Positions 43,339 through 51,754 of a stretch of DNA of 64,000 nt are shown here, piece after piece. Positions within the stretch are counted from its first letter, which is position 1. Every line of letters starts with the position of its first letter. The notes under the pieces are model-generated. The model did no database searches, was not told the origin of the DNA, and saw only the letters and a program-made list of their open reading frames with translations. Where the stretch lies: contig CAVRLX010000024.1 of NCBI GenBank assembly GCA_963721725.1, forward strand, positions 132,458-196,457. Reading direction: 5' to 3'. The stretch is from RI-153 sp963721725. GTDB taxonomy: Bacteria; Chloroflexota; Anaerolineae; Caldilineales; Caldilineaceae. The translations under genes and the position numbers were made by a program.

Positions 43339-43962
43339 CTACGCAAAGAGAATATCTTCTACGGCACGGGTGACTTTACCCGTATAAAGCCAGGATACTT
43401 GTCGCAGCGTCAACGCCTGATCAAATTCAGTGAGGGCCGAGATCCCATTGGCGGGAACCACCACTGTGTACCAGCGTAGCCCGGCGGAGGCTGCGGTGTG
43501 GAGCACGCAAATGCTGGAGACAGTGCCAACAATGACAAGATGATCGACATGCCAGACATGGGCCAGATGATGCTCCAGCCAAGTTCCATAGAAGCCATCA
43601 TAGCGGCTCTTTGGGCAGACCAGATCGCCGTCTTGTGGGGCCAGTTCGTCGACGATCTGCCAGCCCCAACTCTCCTTTTGACAGTGGGGCGGCCAAATCG
43701 TGAACTCTGGATCATCGGCGGTGTGGCTATCCTGGGTATAGGCCACGCGCACGCCAGCTTGACGCGCCCGTTCCAACAGCGCAGCCAGCGTGGGCAGGGT
43801 GGTTTGCGCCGTGGGGACCACCAGTGTGCCGCCCTCTTTGACGAAATCGTTTTGCATGTCCACTACCACGATAGCCGTGCGCTGGCTGGGCAGGGTTACC
43901 TCTGCTTGATAGTTGATCTCTGGCACAGCAACAGTATTGCCCGGAAGAAAAGGAACACTCAC
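43339..43962 (-). CDS. Isochorismatase/nicotinamidase-family hydrolase
   Basis: The protein is 207 aa. The catalytic triad is visible: Asp in VVVDMQNDF, Lys in CPKSRYDGF and Cys in VSSICVLHTA, and the cis-peptide context VIVGTVSS fits. The family includes nicotinamidases, isochorismatases and ureidoacrylate-type amidases; the metal-binding DxHxxxH of nicotinamidase is represented by DSHTADDPEF, so only one His is seen. The exact substrate is open. Confidence 0.85.
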   Translation of the reverse strand: MSVPFLPGNTVAVPEINYQAEVTLPSQRTAIVVVDMQNDFVKEGGTLVVPTAQTTLPTLAALLERARQAGVRVAYTQDSHTADDPEFTIWPPHCQKESWGWQIVDELAPQDGDLVCPKSRYDGFYGTWLEHHLAHVWHVDHLVIVGTVSSICVLHTAASAGLRWYTVVVPANGISALTEFDQALTLRQVSWLYTGKVTRAVEDILFA

Positions 43963-43994
43963 ACCTATACTCCTTTCATGTTGAAAGTCTGGAA

Positions 43995-44025
43995 GAAGTC
44001 GAACTTTTCCGAAAAGTTCGACTTC
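43995..44025. repeat. Palindrome family member 3 (GAAGTCGAAC type)
   Basis: A 31-base perfect palindrome (15-base arms around one C). Sister copies are at 24690-24720 and 35154-35187. It lies upstream of the isochorismatase-like gene and downstream of the small membrane protein gene, which already has its own terminator. Confidence 0.65.
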
Positions 44026-44079
44026 TCTTTCCTATACGCTAGCCCATTCATGGGTGCAAGTCAACCATTTGCCAATCAA

Positions 44080-44110
44080 AAACGCCCACGGAATGAATCC
44101 GTGGGCGTTT
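44080..44110 (-). terminator. Rho-independent terminator for the minus-strand small membrane protein gene
   Basis: AAACGCCCACGG pairs with CCGTGGGCGTTT; a T-run follows on the minus strand (AAAAA on plus at 44078-44082). It lies 26 bp after the stop of the gene at 44136-44396. Confidence 0.85.
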
Positions 44111-44135
44111 AGTGTTCAGGTTTACTAGGGTCCGG

Positions 44136-44396
44136 CTAGGTACGACGCCGCACAAGACCGATGATGAATAACAGAATAACAGCTCCCAGCACAGCAATCA
44201 ACAGACTGTAAAGATTAAACCCTGTTGCGCCGGGTTGATCAAAGATGGCATTCATTACAAACCCACCGATGACGGCACCGATGATGCCGACGATAATATT
44301 TGCCAGAAGCCCCATGGATGCATTCTTGCCCATGATGATGCTGGCGATCCAGCCGGCAACAGCACCCAACACAATCCACAGAATAATATCCAACAT
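44136..44396 (-). CDS. GlsB/YeaQ/YmgE-family small membrane protein
   Basis: The protein is 86 aa with three hydrophobic helices, glycine-rich: LGAVAGWIASIIMG, LLANIIVGIIGAVIGG and LLIAVLGAVILLFIIGLV, ending with VRRRT. This is the transglycosylase-associated/stress-response family of unknown molecular role; members are often induced in stationary phase. AGGGAGG lies just before the ATG on the minus strand. Confidence 0.88.
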   Translation of the reverse strand: MLDIILWIVLGAVAGWIASIIMGKNASMGLLANIIVGIIGAVIGGFVMNAIFDQPGATGFNLYSLLIAVLGAVILLFIIGLVRRRT

Positions 44397-44539
44397 AGTC
44401 CCTCCCTTTGCGAAAATAATGATGGTAATGGATAGAAATAGCTTACGCTATGTAGAGTGTAGCAGAGCTTATGGCTGCGTGGGGGCACATCTTTCTATAT
44501 CCTTTGCTTCGACTTGAAAACTCCTCTACAAATTTAGAG

Positions 44540-44568
44540 TTGACAATCGAACCTTCCTTGGATAAAAT
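44540..44568 (+). promoter_or_regulatory. Promoter of the DtxR-like regulator (probably leaderless mRNA)
   Basis: A perfect -35 TTGACA (44540-44545) and a -10 TAAAAT (44563-44568) are separated by the ideal 17 bp. The ATG begins at 44575, only 7 bases after the -10, so transcription should start at or within a base of the start codon and the mRNA should be leaderless. No ribosome site is present. Confidence 0.75.
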
Positions 44569-44582
44569 TTAGCCATGACTAA
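44569..44582 (+). promoter_or_regulatory. Operator candidate of the DtxR/MntR-like regulator (autoregulation)
   Basis: TTAGCCATGACTAA has dyad symmetry TTAG/CTAA and overlaps the transcription start and the ATG. It matches in length and sequence the operator upstream of the transporter at 45289-45302 (TTAGCCCAAGCTAA). Both are AT-flanked, as expected for DtxR-family boxes. Confidence 0.55.
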
Positions 44583-45270
44583 GAATTATCAGGCAAAATT
44601 GAAAAGTCCGCTCACTCCTGCCCATGAGGATTATCTCAAAGCAATCTACGTCTTGGAGATGCATGGCGAAGAGGTGACCAACTCTGCGCTGGCATCCTAC
44701 ATGGGCTTTGCCCCGGCCTCGGCCACCAACATGGTCAAAAAGCTGGCACAACTCACTCTGGTGGAATATGAACCCTATCAGGGCGTGCGGCTGACCAAAC
44801 TGGGCCGGCAAGTGGCATTGGAGGTGTTGCGCCATCATCGGCTGCTGGAACTTTTTCTTCACGAGACGCTGGCAATGTCGTGGGATCGGGTTCACGAAGA
44901 GGCGGAAAAGTTGGAGCATGTGATCAGCGAGTCGCTGGAAGATGCCATTGCCAATGTACTCGGCCATCCTACCGTCGATCCGCACGGCGATCCGATTCCT
45001 AGCAAAGATGGCGAGGTTGCGCGCCAGGCTGGCATCCCGCTGAGTACTGCCTTGGTGCGCCATCCCTATGCTGTGGTGCGTGTGCTTCATCAGGATCAAG
45101 AGCGCCTGCACTATCTGGGCAGCTTGGGGTTATACCCAGGCACACCAGTGGAAGTGCAAGAGAGAGCGCCATTTCATGGGCCGCTGCTGATCAATGTGGC
45201 CGGAGAACAACACGCCTTGGCTTATGACATTGCCGAAAAGCTGCTGGTGACGCTTACCCACGGGGCATAG
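44575..45270 (+). CDS. Metal-dependent transcriptional regulator, DtxR/MntR family
   Basis: The protein is 231 aa. N-terminal winged HTH (LTPAHEDYLKAIYVLEMHGEEVTNSALASYMGFAPASATNMVKKL), a dimerisation/metal-binding helix domain with HHRLLELFLHETLAMSWDRVHEEAEKLEH, and a C-terminal FeoA/SH3-like domain (LPG-like YPGTPVEVQERAPF...). The His and Glu positions that bind Mn/Fe are present. It should repress the adjacent uptake operon when Mn (or Fe) is sufficient. The gene is followed by the binding-protein gene after 92 bp. The MntR-type role is inferred from the transporter it neighbours. Confidence 0.9.
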   Translation: MTKNYQAKLKSPLTPAHEDYLKAIYVLEMHGEEVTNSALASYMGFAPASATNMVKKLAQLTLVEYEPYQGVRLTKLGRQVALEVLRHHRLLELFLHETLAMSWDRVHEEAEKLEHVISESLEDAIANVLGHPTVDPHGDPIPSKDGEVARQAGIPLSTALVRHPYAVVRVLHQDQERLHYLGSLGLYPGTPVEVQERAPFHGPLLINVAGEQHALAYDIAEKLLVTLTHGA

Positions 45271-45288
45271 TTTTTTTAGGTAAAAATT

Positions 45289-45310
45289 TTAGCCCAAGCT
45301 AATTTATAAT
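45289..45310 (+). promoter_or_regulatory. Operator and -10 box of the metal uptake operon
   Basis: A perfect 5+5 inverted repeat TTAGCCCAAGCTAA (45289-45302) is followed 2 bp later by a perfect TATAAT (45305-45310). Binding of the regulator here would block RNA polymerase. The first gene starts at 45363. A -35 is not convincing. Confidence 0.6.
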
Positions 45311-45362
45311 TTTTCAATTACAAAAATTTCAATCAGCTTCTATCAAAAGAAAGGCTTTACAC

Positions 45363-46316
45363 GTGATTCGTCAGTTCCGTTTACAAGTCCGTTTACAATG
45401 GCTTGTCCTTGTTTTAGTTATAGTATTGACCGCTTGTACAAACGACACGGCCTCGCCAGAAAATGACGATGGCAAACTTCAGATCGTCGCCACAGTAGGC
45501 CAAATCGGCGACTTGGCCGAGCGCATTGGCGGCGACCATGTTTCGGTGAGTACGTTAATGGGCGCAGGCATAGATCCGCATCAATACGTGGCAACCGAAG
45601 GCGACGTGGAACGGCTGCAAAACGCCGACATCATCTTTTACAATGGCAACTTTTTGGAAGCGCGCATGGTGGAGATTTTCCATCAATTGAGCGAGCGCAA
45701 AACCGTTGTCCCCCTCACCGAACGTATCGATCAATCCCAACTGCTCGAGTGGGCACAATATAAACAGTACAAAGATCCGCATATTTGGTTTGGGATTCCC
45801 CAATGGGAGCAAGTTGCCGGCGTGATTCGGGACACGCTGATTGAAGTGGATCCTGATCATCGCCAAGCCTACACAGCCAATGCCGACGCCATGTTGGCGG
45901 ACATGCAAGAACTGGACGCCTATGTGCGCGAGCAAGTGGCACGCCTGCCCGAAGCTCAGCGTATTCTTGTCACCGCCCACGATGCCTTTAATTATTTCGG
46001 CAAGACCTTTGGCTTCCAGGTGCGCGGTCTGCAAGGACTCAGCACCGATTCCGAGGCCAGCACTGCTGATGTGCAAACATTGGCCCAATTCTTGGTGGAT
46101 AATAAGATCCGCGCCGTCTTTATCGAGTCTTCTGTGGCCGTGCGCAATGTAGAGGCGCTGCGCGAAGCCGCCGCCGCCAAAGGCTGGGATGTAGTGATTG
46201 GTGGGCAGCTTTTCTCGGACACGATCGGCACGCCAGGCACGCCCGAAGGCACCTATGTGGGCATGTATCGCCATAACATCAACACCATTATCAACGCCCT
46301 GTTAGGAGAGGAATAG
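45363..46316 (+). CDS. Manganese ABC transporter substrate-binding lipoprotein
   Basis: The protein is 317 aa, GTG start at 45363 with AAAGG upstream. Lipobox LTAC with lipidated Cys25. Cluster A-I solute-binding protein: metal ligands are His in GIDPHQY, His in KDPHIWFG, Glu in FIESSVAVRN and Asp in FSDTIG. A Glu at the third position (rather than His) is the pattern of Mn-binding PsaA/MntC-type proteins and distinguishes them from zinc-type ZnuA. This supports Mn as the substrate, consistent with the neighbouring DtxR/MntR regulator. It is first gene of the four-gene transport operon. Confidence 0.88.
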   Translation: MIRQFRLQVRLQWLVLVLVIVLTACTNDTASPENDDGKLQIVATVGQIGDLAERIGGDHVSVSTLMGAGIDPHQYVATEGDVERLQNADIIFYNGNFLEARMVEIFHQLSERKTVVPLTERIDQSQLLEWAQYKQYKDPHIWFGIPQWEQVAGVIRDTLIEVDPDHRQAYTANADAMLADMQELDAYVREQVARLPEAQRILVTAHDAFNYFGKTFGFQVRGLQGLSTDSEASTADVQTLAQFLVDNKIRAVFIESSVAVRNVEALREAAAAKGWDVVIGGQLFSDTIGTPGTPEGTYVGMYRHNINTIINALLGEE

Positions 46317-46320
46317 CCCT

Positions 46321-47122
46321 ATGGCCGAGCAACCTTATGCCATTGAAGTAGAAGATCTCACGGTGGCCTATAACGAGCAACCTGTGCTATGGGACATTGA
46401 TCTGCATGTGCCAGAAGGTGCGCTGATGGCCGTGGTGGGGCCAAACGGGGCGGGCAAAAGCACGCTGATCAAAACAGTTTTGGGATTGGTGCAATCCGCC
46501 GCGGGCAAAGTGCGTATCTATGGCAAATCCTATGCCGAGCAGCGCCGTCTGGTGGGCTACGTTCCCCAGCGCGGCAGCGTGGATTGGGATTTCCCCACCA
46601 GTGTGTTAGACGTGGTGATGATGGGGCGCTATGGGCGGCTGGGCTGGCTTCGGCGACCCGGCCCGCGTGAATCGCGAGATGGCACTGGATGCTCTTTCCA
46701 AAGTCGGGATGGCTGACTATGCCGACCGCCAGATCAGCCAGCTTTCCGGCGGTCAACAACAGCGCACCTTCTTGGCGCGTGCGTTGGTGCAAGACGCCCA
46801 AATCTACTTTATGGACGAACCTTTCCAGGGCGTGGACGCTACCACCGAGCGCGCCATTGTCGCCATCTTGAAAGAACTGAGCGCAACCAACAAAACCGTG
46901 GTCGTCGTCCACCACGATCTGCAAACCGTGGCCGAGTACTTCGATTACGTGATGTTGCTCAACGTGCGGCGCATTGCCGCCGGACGTGTGGACGAGGTCT
47001 ATACCTCGGAAAATCTACGGCGCACCTACGGCGGGCGCGTGGCTTTCATCCAAAAAACGGCCCCGCCCCAACCACCGGCCCCGGCCCGGCCCGAGTTGAG
47101 CATCCCGGCTCAGGGAGATTGA
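46321..47122 (+). pseudogene. Manganese ABC transporter ATP-binding protein; one frameshift
   Basis: Frame one (46321 to about 46657) contains Walker A GPNGAGKST and the Q-loop YVPQRGSVDW, and ends in MGRYGRLGWLRR. Frame two carries NREMALDALSKVGMADYADRQ, the signature LSGGQQQR, Walker B IYFMDEP, the H-loop VVHHDL and a C-terminal extension rich in Pro. Dropping one C from CCC at 46657-46659 gives RRPARVNREMALDAL, matching the family. The total would be about 266 aa. All other operon members are intact, so a sequencing insertion is the likeliest explanation. It is 4 bp from the binding-protein gene. Confidence 0.8.
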
Positions 47123-47123
47123 T

Positions 47124-48296
47124 ATGGACCCTGCACAACAGCTCTTGCATAATCTCTTTTTCGACTACACCCTGCGGACTGTGGCCCTGGGCGCAGCCAT
47201 CTTGGGCATTGTCAGCGGTGCGCTGGGATCCCACGCCATGTTGCGCCGCCAAAGTTTGCTGGGCGATGCGCTCTCCCACGCCGCGTTGCCCGGTGTCATC
47301 CTTGCCTTTTTGATCACCGGCGGTCTGAAAAACCAGGTCGTGCTCATGCTGGGGGCTGCCGGGGCTGGGCTGGCCGCGATCTTACTCCTTATCGGCATCA
47401 ACCGCTATACCCGCATCAAAGAAGACAGCGCCCTAGGCATTATCCTTTCGGTCTTTTTTGGCTTTGGGCTGTTGCTGCTCTCCTACATTCAACGCAACCC
47501 AGACGCACGCCAGGCCGGGCTGACCACCTTTCTCTTTGGGCAAGCCGCTACCTTGCTCCAGCGCGATGTGATTGTCATGGCGGCGTTTGGCGGTGTGGCG
47601 CTGCTCTTGTTGATGCTCTTTTGGAAGGAATTTAAGCTGCTCAGCTTTGATCGGGATTTTGGGGCCAGCTTGGGCTTTCCCATGCAGTGGCTGGAAATTC
47701 TGCTCACCGGGCTGCTTGTGATCGCCGTGGTCATCGGGCTACAAGCCGTGGGCGTGATCCTCATGAGCGCAATGGTGGTGGCCCCGGCTGCCGCCGCCCG
47801 CCAATGGACCAACCGGCTGGGCATCATGGTCTTGCTATCGGCCATCTTTGGGGCAATCTCCGGTGTCAGCGGCGCGCTGATCAGCAGCTTGGGCAGTGGT
47901 CTTTCCACTGGCCCCGTCATTGTGCTTTGTATCAGCACCATTGTCTTGATTTCGCTGTTGCTGGCCCCCAACCGCGGCCTGCTCTGGAACTGGCTGCGCC
48001 AACGCCGCAACCGTCGCCATCTGCGCACGCAACAAGTGCTGGAAGGTCTCTACCTGTTGGCCGAGAGCCACGCCGATCCCGAACATCCGCACTCCATAGG
48101 TGCGTTGCGCGTTTTGGGGGCGGGGGAACGCGGCGTGCGCCATACGCTGCAATATTTGGCCGCCGAAAACCTTGTGCGCCATGTGGACAGCGACCGCTGG
48201 GCGCTGACCACCGCCGGTGTCGAATCGGCCCGCCAAGCCGCTGCCAACCGCAACGGCGCGGCATTTACCCCCCAACGCCAGGGAGATTCCCAATGA
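47124..48296 (+). CDS. Metal ABC transporter permease with C-terminal winged-helix domain (1)
   Basis: The protein is 390 aa. About nine membrane helices of the ZnuB/MntB family (LGDALSHAALPGVILAFLITGG coupling region; VGVILMSAMVVAPAAAARQW) occupy residues 1-285. A roughly 95-residue soluble tail follows (RNRRHLRTQQVLEGLYLLAESH; GVRHTLQYLAAENLVRHVDSDRWALTTAGV), which looks like a winged helix of the DtxR/ArsR type. Ordinary permeases of this family end near 280 aa. The tail is cytoplasmic and could sense metal or DNA. The stop overlaps the next ATG (ATGA). Confidence 0.88.
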   Translation: MDPAQQLLHNLFFDYTLRTVALGAAILGIVSGALGSHAMLRRQSLLGDALSHAALPGVILAFLITGGLKNQVVLMLGAAGAGLAAILLLIGINRYTRIKEDSALGIILSVFFGFGLLLLSYIQRNPDARQAGLTTFLFGQAATLLQRDVIVMAAFGGVALLLLMLFWKEFKLLSFDRDFGASLGFPMQWLEILLTGLLVIAVVIGLQAVGVILMSAMVVAPAAAARQWTNRLGIMVLLSAIFGAISGVSGALISSLGSGLSTGPVIVLCISTIVLISLLLAPNRGLLWNWLRQRRNRRHLRTQQVLEGLYLLAESHADPEHPHSIGALRVLGAGERGVRHTLQYLAAENLVRHVDSDRWALTTAGVESARQAAANRNGAAFTPQRQGDSQ

Positions 48297-49399
48297 CCAT
48301 TACCCAAATTGAAATTCAACTCGTGGCTGCGGTGGTGGCTGTGGCCTGTGCGTTGCCCGGCGTTTTTCTCGTCCTGCGCCGCATGGCCATGATGAGTGAC
48401 GCCATTAGTCACACAGTGCTCTTGGGAATTGTGCTGGCCTTTTTCATCTCCGGTTCGCTCCAATCGCCGCTGTTGATTGTGGGTGCAGCCGCCATGGGCT
48501 TGATCACTGTAGCCCTGGTGGAAACGCTCAACCGCACTCGCCTTGTCAAACAAGACGCCGCGATCGGGCTGGTCTTCCCGGCCCTTTTCAGCATCGCCGT
48601 GATCCTGATCTCGCGTTATGCCCGCGGTGTGCATCTAGACGTAGACGCTGTTCTGCTGGGCGAACTTGCCTTTGCCCCTTTCGACCGGCTCGAATTCTGG
48701 GGGCTGGATCTGCCCACGTCGCTGGTCACCATGAGCGTAATTTTACTGATCAACCTGCTCTTTATCGCGCTCTTTTACAAAGAACTAAAACTCGCCACCT
48801 TTGACCCCGGATCGGCCGCCACATTGGGATTCTCGCCTGTTTTGCTCCACTATGGCCTCATGGGGCTGGTCTCAATTACCGCCGTGGGTGCGTTTGACGC
48901 TGTCGGTTCGATTCTCGTCGTGGCGTTGATGATCGCCCCTGCGGCCTCGGCCTATCTGCTCACCGACGACCTGCGCCGCATGATCGGCTATAGCGCGCTG
49001 ATCGGAGCCTTTAGCGCCATCAGCGGCTATTGGCTGGCGCGCTTCCTCGACGCCAACATTGCCGGATCAATGGCAACCATCACCGGTGTCGTCTTTTTGC
49101 TGATCTTTCTCCTTGCCCCGCAGCGTGGTGTCGTGGCTGTAATGCGCCGACGTGCCCGTCAGCGCTGGACCTTTGCCCAGGCGGCCCTGGCGATCCACCT
49201 CTTTAACCACGAGGAGACATCCGTAGAATCCGACGAAAACCGCCTTGATCATCTCACCGAACATCTGCATTGGGATCCAGCCTTCGCCCACCAAGTGGTG
49301 CAGAGCGCGCAACGTCAGAACCTCATCGAACGCAACAACGGCCACCTGATCTTGACCCATGAGGGCCGCGCCCTGGCCCAAACGATGATGGAGCGGTAA
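48293..49399 (+). CDS. Metal ABC transporter permease with C-terminal winged-helix domain (2)
   Basis: The protein is 368 aa from the ATG at 48293, coupled to the previous gene. It has the same fold: MSDAISHTVLLGIVLAFFISG and VGSILVVALMIAPAASAYLL, and nine or so helices to residue about 285. It also carries a C-terminal soluble winged-helix-like tail (WTFAQAALAIHLFNHEE; HLTEHLHWDPAFAHQVVQSAQRQNLIERNNGHLILTHEGRALAQ). Two permease subunits for one ATPase and one binding protein give the TroABCD/MntABCD-type arrangement. Function as Mn/Fe importer is inferred from the operon. Confidence 0.88.
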   Translation: MTITQIEIQLVAAVVAVACALPGVFLVLRRMAMMSDAISHTVLLGIVLAFFISGSLQSPLLIVGAAAMGLITVALVETLNRTRLVKQDAAIGLVFPALFSIAVILISRYARGVHLDVDAVLLGELAFAPFDRLEFWGLDLPTSLVTMSVILLINLLFIALFYKELKLATFDPGSAATLGFSPVLLHYGLMGLVSITAVGAFDAVGSILVVALMIAPAASAYLLTDDLRRMIGYSALIGAFSAISGYWLARFLDANIAGSMATITGVVFLLIFLLAPQRGVVAVMRRRARQRWTFAQAALAIHLFNHEETSVESDENRLDHLTEHLHWDPAFAHQVVQSAQRQNLIERNNGHLILTHEGRALAQTMMER

Positions 49400-49470
49400 C
49401 GGCAGGCATGGCAACTTTGCATCAAATCATACGTAGTAGAGTCTGCGCTTAGGATAAAATCGACTCACGA

Positions 49471-49546
49471 TACAGGTGCGTCGCATTCGCCAGGAGTAGT
49501 ATTGGGTGTGGAAAGCGTGTGTGGCGAGTGCGTCGCACCCTAGACA
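49471..49546 (+). repeat. 75-bp palindromic repeat
   Basis: Arms start TACAGGTGCGTCGCATTCGC and end GGCGAGTGCGTCGCACCCTA. After the Mn transporter operon. Confidence 0.85.
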
Positions 49547-49558
49547 TATATATAGCTC

Positions 49559-49586
49559 GAAGCGGCCTCAATATTGAGGCCGCTTC
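49559..49586. terminator. Perfect palindromic hairpin
   Basis: A 28-base perfect palindrome (GAAGCGGCCTCAAT and its complement) with a short T-run following on the plus strand. It lies after the transporter operon and directly behind a palindromic repeat. Confidence 0.75.
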
Positions 49587-49652
49587 TTTGACTTGCCCTG
49601 CACAGATCAGCGAAAATAGTACTTTGCCTTCCTATTCAACGGAGTTGAACCC

Positions 49653-50909
49653 ATGCCCGCTACCTCGCCCACGAAACTGTATTATGGCTGGATCGTTGTT
49701 GCCGTCGCGGCCCTGGTCGCTCTGCTAGCCGCAGCCAACCGCTCGGCTCCTGGCGTTTTCATCATGCCACTGCACCAAGAGACCGGCTGGGACATTTCTA
49801 CAATTTCGATAGCCGTAGCCATGGGGCTGTTGGTGTTGGGGCTTGTTGCGCCGATTAGTGGGCGGCTCATGGATACCCTCGGCCCGCGCAAGGTGACACT
49901 AGTAGCACTGCTGCTCACCGCCGTCGCCATGATCGCCAGCGCTTTTGTGCAAACGCCCTGGCAATTGGCCCTGCTTTGGGGGGCTTTTAGTGGCGTCGGT
50001 ACAGGCATGGTCGCCAGCGTCCTCGGTGTCACTGTGGCGAACCGCTGGTTTCATGAACGGCGCAGTTTGGTGGTGGGCATCTTTGGCGCATCCACCTCCG
50101 CCGGACAGTTGATCTTTGCGCCCACGTTGATGATCATGGCGACTACGGTGGGCTGGCGCATGAGTTCGATTGCGCTGGGCGTGCTGGCCCTGCTTGCCTT
50201 GATTCCTGTTCTGCTCTGGCTGCGCAATGAACCCGCCGAACTGGGCATGGTCCCGCTGGGATCACAGCCGGGGACAGCGGTAGGCACGGCCCGCGCCGCT
50301 GCCGATCCCCATATTATGAAGAAAGCTGTGCGCTCGTCTGAATTCTGGCTGCTCTGCACCACATTCTTTGTCTGCGGAGCCACCTCCAACGGCATCGTCG
50401 GCACGCACCTGATCCCGCACTCTGTCGATCACGGCATCGCCCAGCCCGTGGCCGCGGGCATGTTGGCCCTCATGGGCGGCATGAACTTTATCGGCACGCT
50501 GGCCTCGGGCTGGCTCACCGACCGCTATGATCCGCGGAAGTTGCTCTTTATCTACTATAGCTTCCGCGGCATCTCGCTGCTCTTCTTGCCCTCTGTCACC
50601 GAGCCGATGGGGTTGGCCGCCTTTGCCATCCTCTTTGGGCTGGACTACATCGCCACGGTTCCGCCCACCACGGCGCTGGTGGCCGATAACTTTGGCCGCC
50701 GCAATGTGGGCACAGTCTATGGCTGGGTCTTCTGTTCGCACCAAATCGGCGCGGCGCTGGCGGCCTATCTCGGCGGTATTGCGCGTGACACGTTGGGCGA
50801 TTACGGCATGGCTTTTCTGGTGGCTGGCGTTGTGGCGGGGATGGGCGCGCTCTTCTCGTTGATGATCAAACGGGCGCAAGCCGTGGCGGTGGTGACGGCA
50901 GGGGATTAA
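49653..50909 (+). CDS. Major facilitator superfamily transporter (OFA/MCT-like)
   Basis: The protein is 418 aa with twelve predicted helices. The N-terminal segment YYGWIVVAVAALVALLAA and GRLMDTLGPRKV motif A, plus WGAFSGVGTGMVASV, resemble the oxalate/formate antiporter and monocarboxylate branch of the MFS. The central loop contains DPHIMKKAVRSSEFWLL, typical of this branch. The substrate is probably an organic anion, unproven. Convergent with the SDR gene with no gap (50909/50910). Confidence 0.88.
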   Translation: MPATSPTKLYYGWIVVAVAALVALLAAANRSAPGVFIMPLHQETGWDISTISIAVAMGLLVLGLVAPISGRLMDTLGPRKVTLVALLLTAVAMIASAFVQTPWQLALLWGAFSGVGTGMVASVLGVTVANRWFHERRSLVVGIFGASTSAGQLIFAPTLMIMATTVGWRMSSIALGVLALLALIPVLLWLRNEPAELGMVPLGSQPGTAVGTARAAADPHIMKKAVRSSEFWLLCTTFFVCGATSNGIVGTHLIPHSVDHGIAQPVAAGMLALMGGMNFIGTLASGWLTDRYDPRKLLFIYYSFRGISLLFLPSVTEPMGLAAFAILFGLDYIATVPPTTALVADNFGRRNVGTVYGWVFCSHQIGAALAAYLGGIARDTLGDYGMAFLVAGVVAGMGALFSLMIKRAQAVAVVTAGD

Positions 50910-51659
50910 CTATAACTTCTCAAACAACGTGCGCCGCATCACCCGCTCCACCACATTGGGGAAGAGGCACGCAGCCACAGCGGAGATCTTGTTCACGGGG
51001 CCGGGGATCAGCGTCCACCGCCGGCGCGGAATGGCGTCCAAAATCTGACGGGCCAGTTCTTCGGGCGGCATGCGCTTGGCCTCGCGGCTGTTGTCCGGGC
51101 TATAGCGGCGGGCGTGGGCCGTGCGTGTGGGGCCAGGGAAGATCGTCAATACATGGACATTTTGCGGGGCCAGCGCCACCCGCAAACTGCGCGCATACGA
51201 AGCCAGCCCATCTTTGGTGGCGGCATAGACCGCCGCGCCGGGATAGCTGGCATAGTGCGAAAGCGACGAAATCAGCACCACCGAGCCGCCCGGCTGCAAC
51301 CGATCCGCCCGCAGCAGCCCGGCTGTGATCACCAGCGGCGCAGTGAGGTTAATGGCAATCACCGCCGATTGACGCTCAAAGGGGATTTCGCCAAAACGCC
51401 CCACGGCATTGATCCCGGCGTTGTGAATCACCAAATCAAAGGGGGGCTGCGTCGCCAATTCGCCAACCAACCGATCCACATCGTCCGCTTGGCTTAAGTC
51501 CGCTTGCACAAAATCTACATCTTCCCCCAGCGCCGCCGCCGTCTGTGCCGAGCGTTCTGCGTCCACATCCACCCCCAGCACCGCATAGCCCGCCGCCACA
51601 CAGCGCTCGGCCAGCGCCCGCCCAATCCCATCCGCCGCGCCTGTGATCAATGCCCGCAT
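50910..51659 (-). CDS. SDR family NAD(P)-dependent oxidoreductase
   Basis: The protein is 249 aa. TGAADGIGRA nucleotide loop, IHNAGINAVG, Ser in ISSLSHYASYPG and the catalytic YAATKDGLASYA, with GPTRTAHARRYSPDN near the C-terminus. Substrate unknown. It belongs to the classical SDRs and stands alone. Confidence 0.85.
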   Translation of the reverse strand: MRALITGAADGIGRALAERCVAAGYAVLGVDVDAERSAQTAAALGEDVDFVQADLSQADDVDRLVGELATQPPFDLVIHNAGINAVGRFGEIPFERQSAVIAINLTAPLVITAGLLRADRLQPGGSVVLISSLSHYASYPGAAVYAATKDGLASYARSLRVALAPQNVHVLTIFPGPTRTAHARRYSPDNSREAKRMPPEELARQILDAIPRRRWTLIPGPVNKISAVAACLFPNVVERVMRRTLFEKL

Positions 51660-51754
51660 CTAACCCATCCCTTCCTATACGGTCGTGCGCTTTGGGGCAT
51701 TTTCCGGGCGGCGAGATTGTCGCGGTGTTTGCCACGCTGTCTGAATCATCTGAG

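Noticed and set aside
47687..48292. Extension of the second permease upstream to 47687
   Set aside because: That part is an out-of-frame reading through the first permease gene. The correct start at 48293 gives the family N-terminus and the ATGA overlap.
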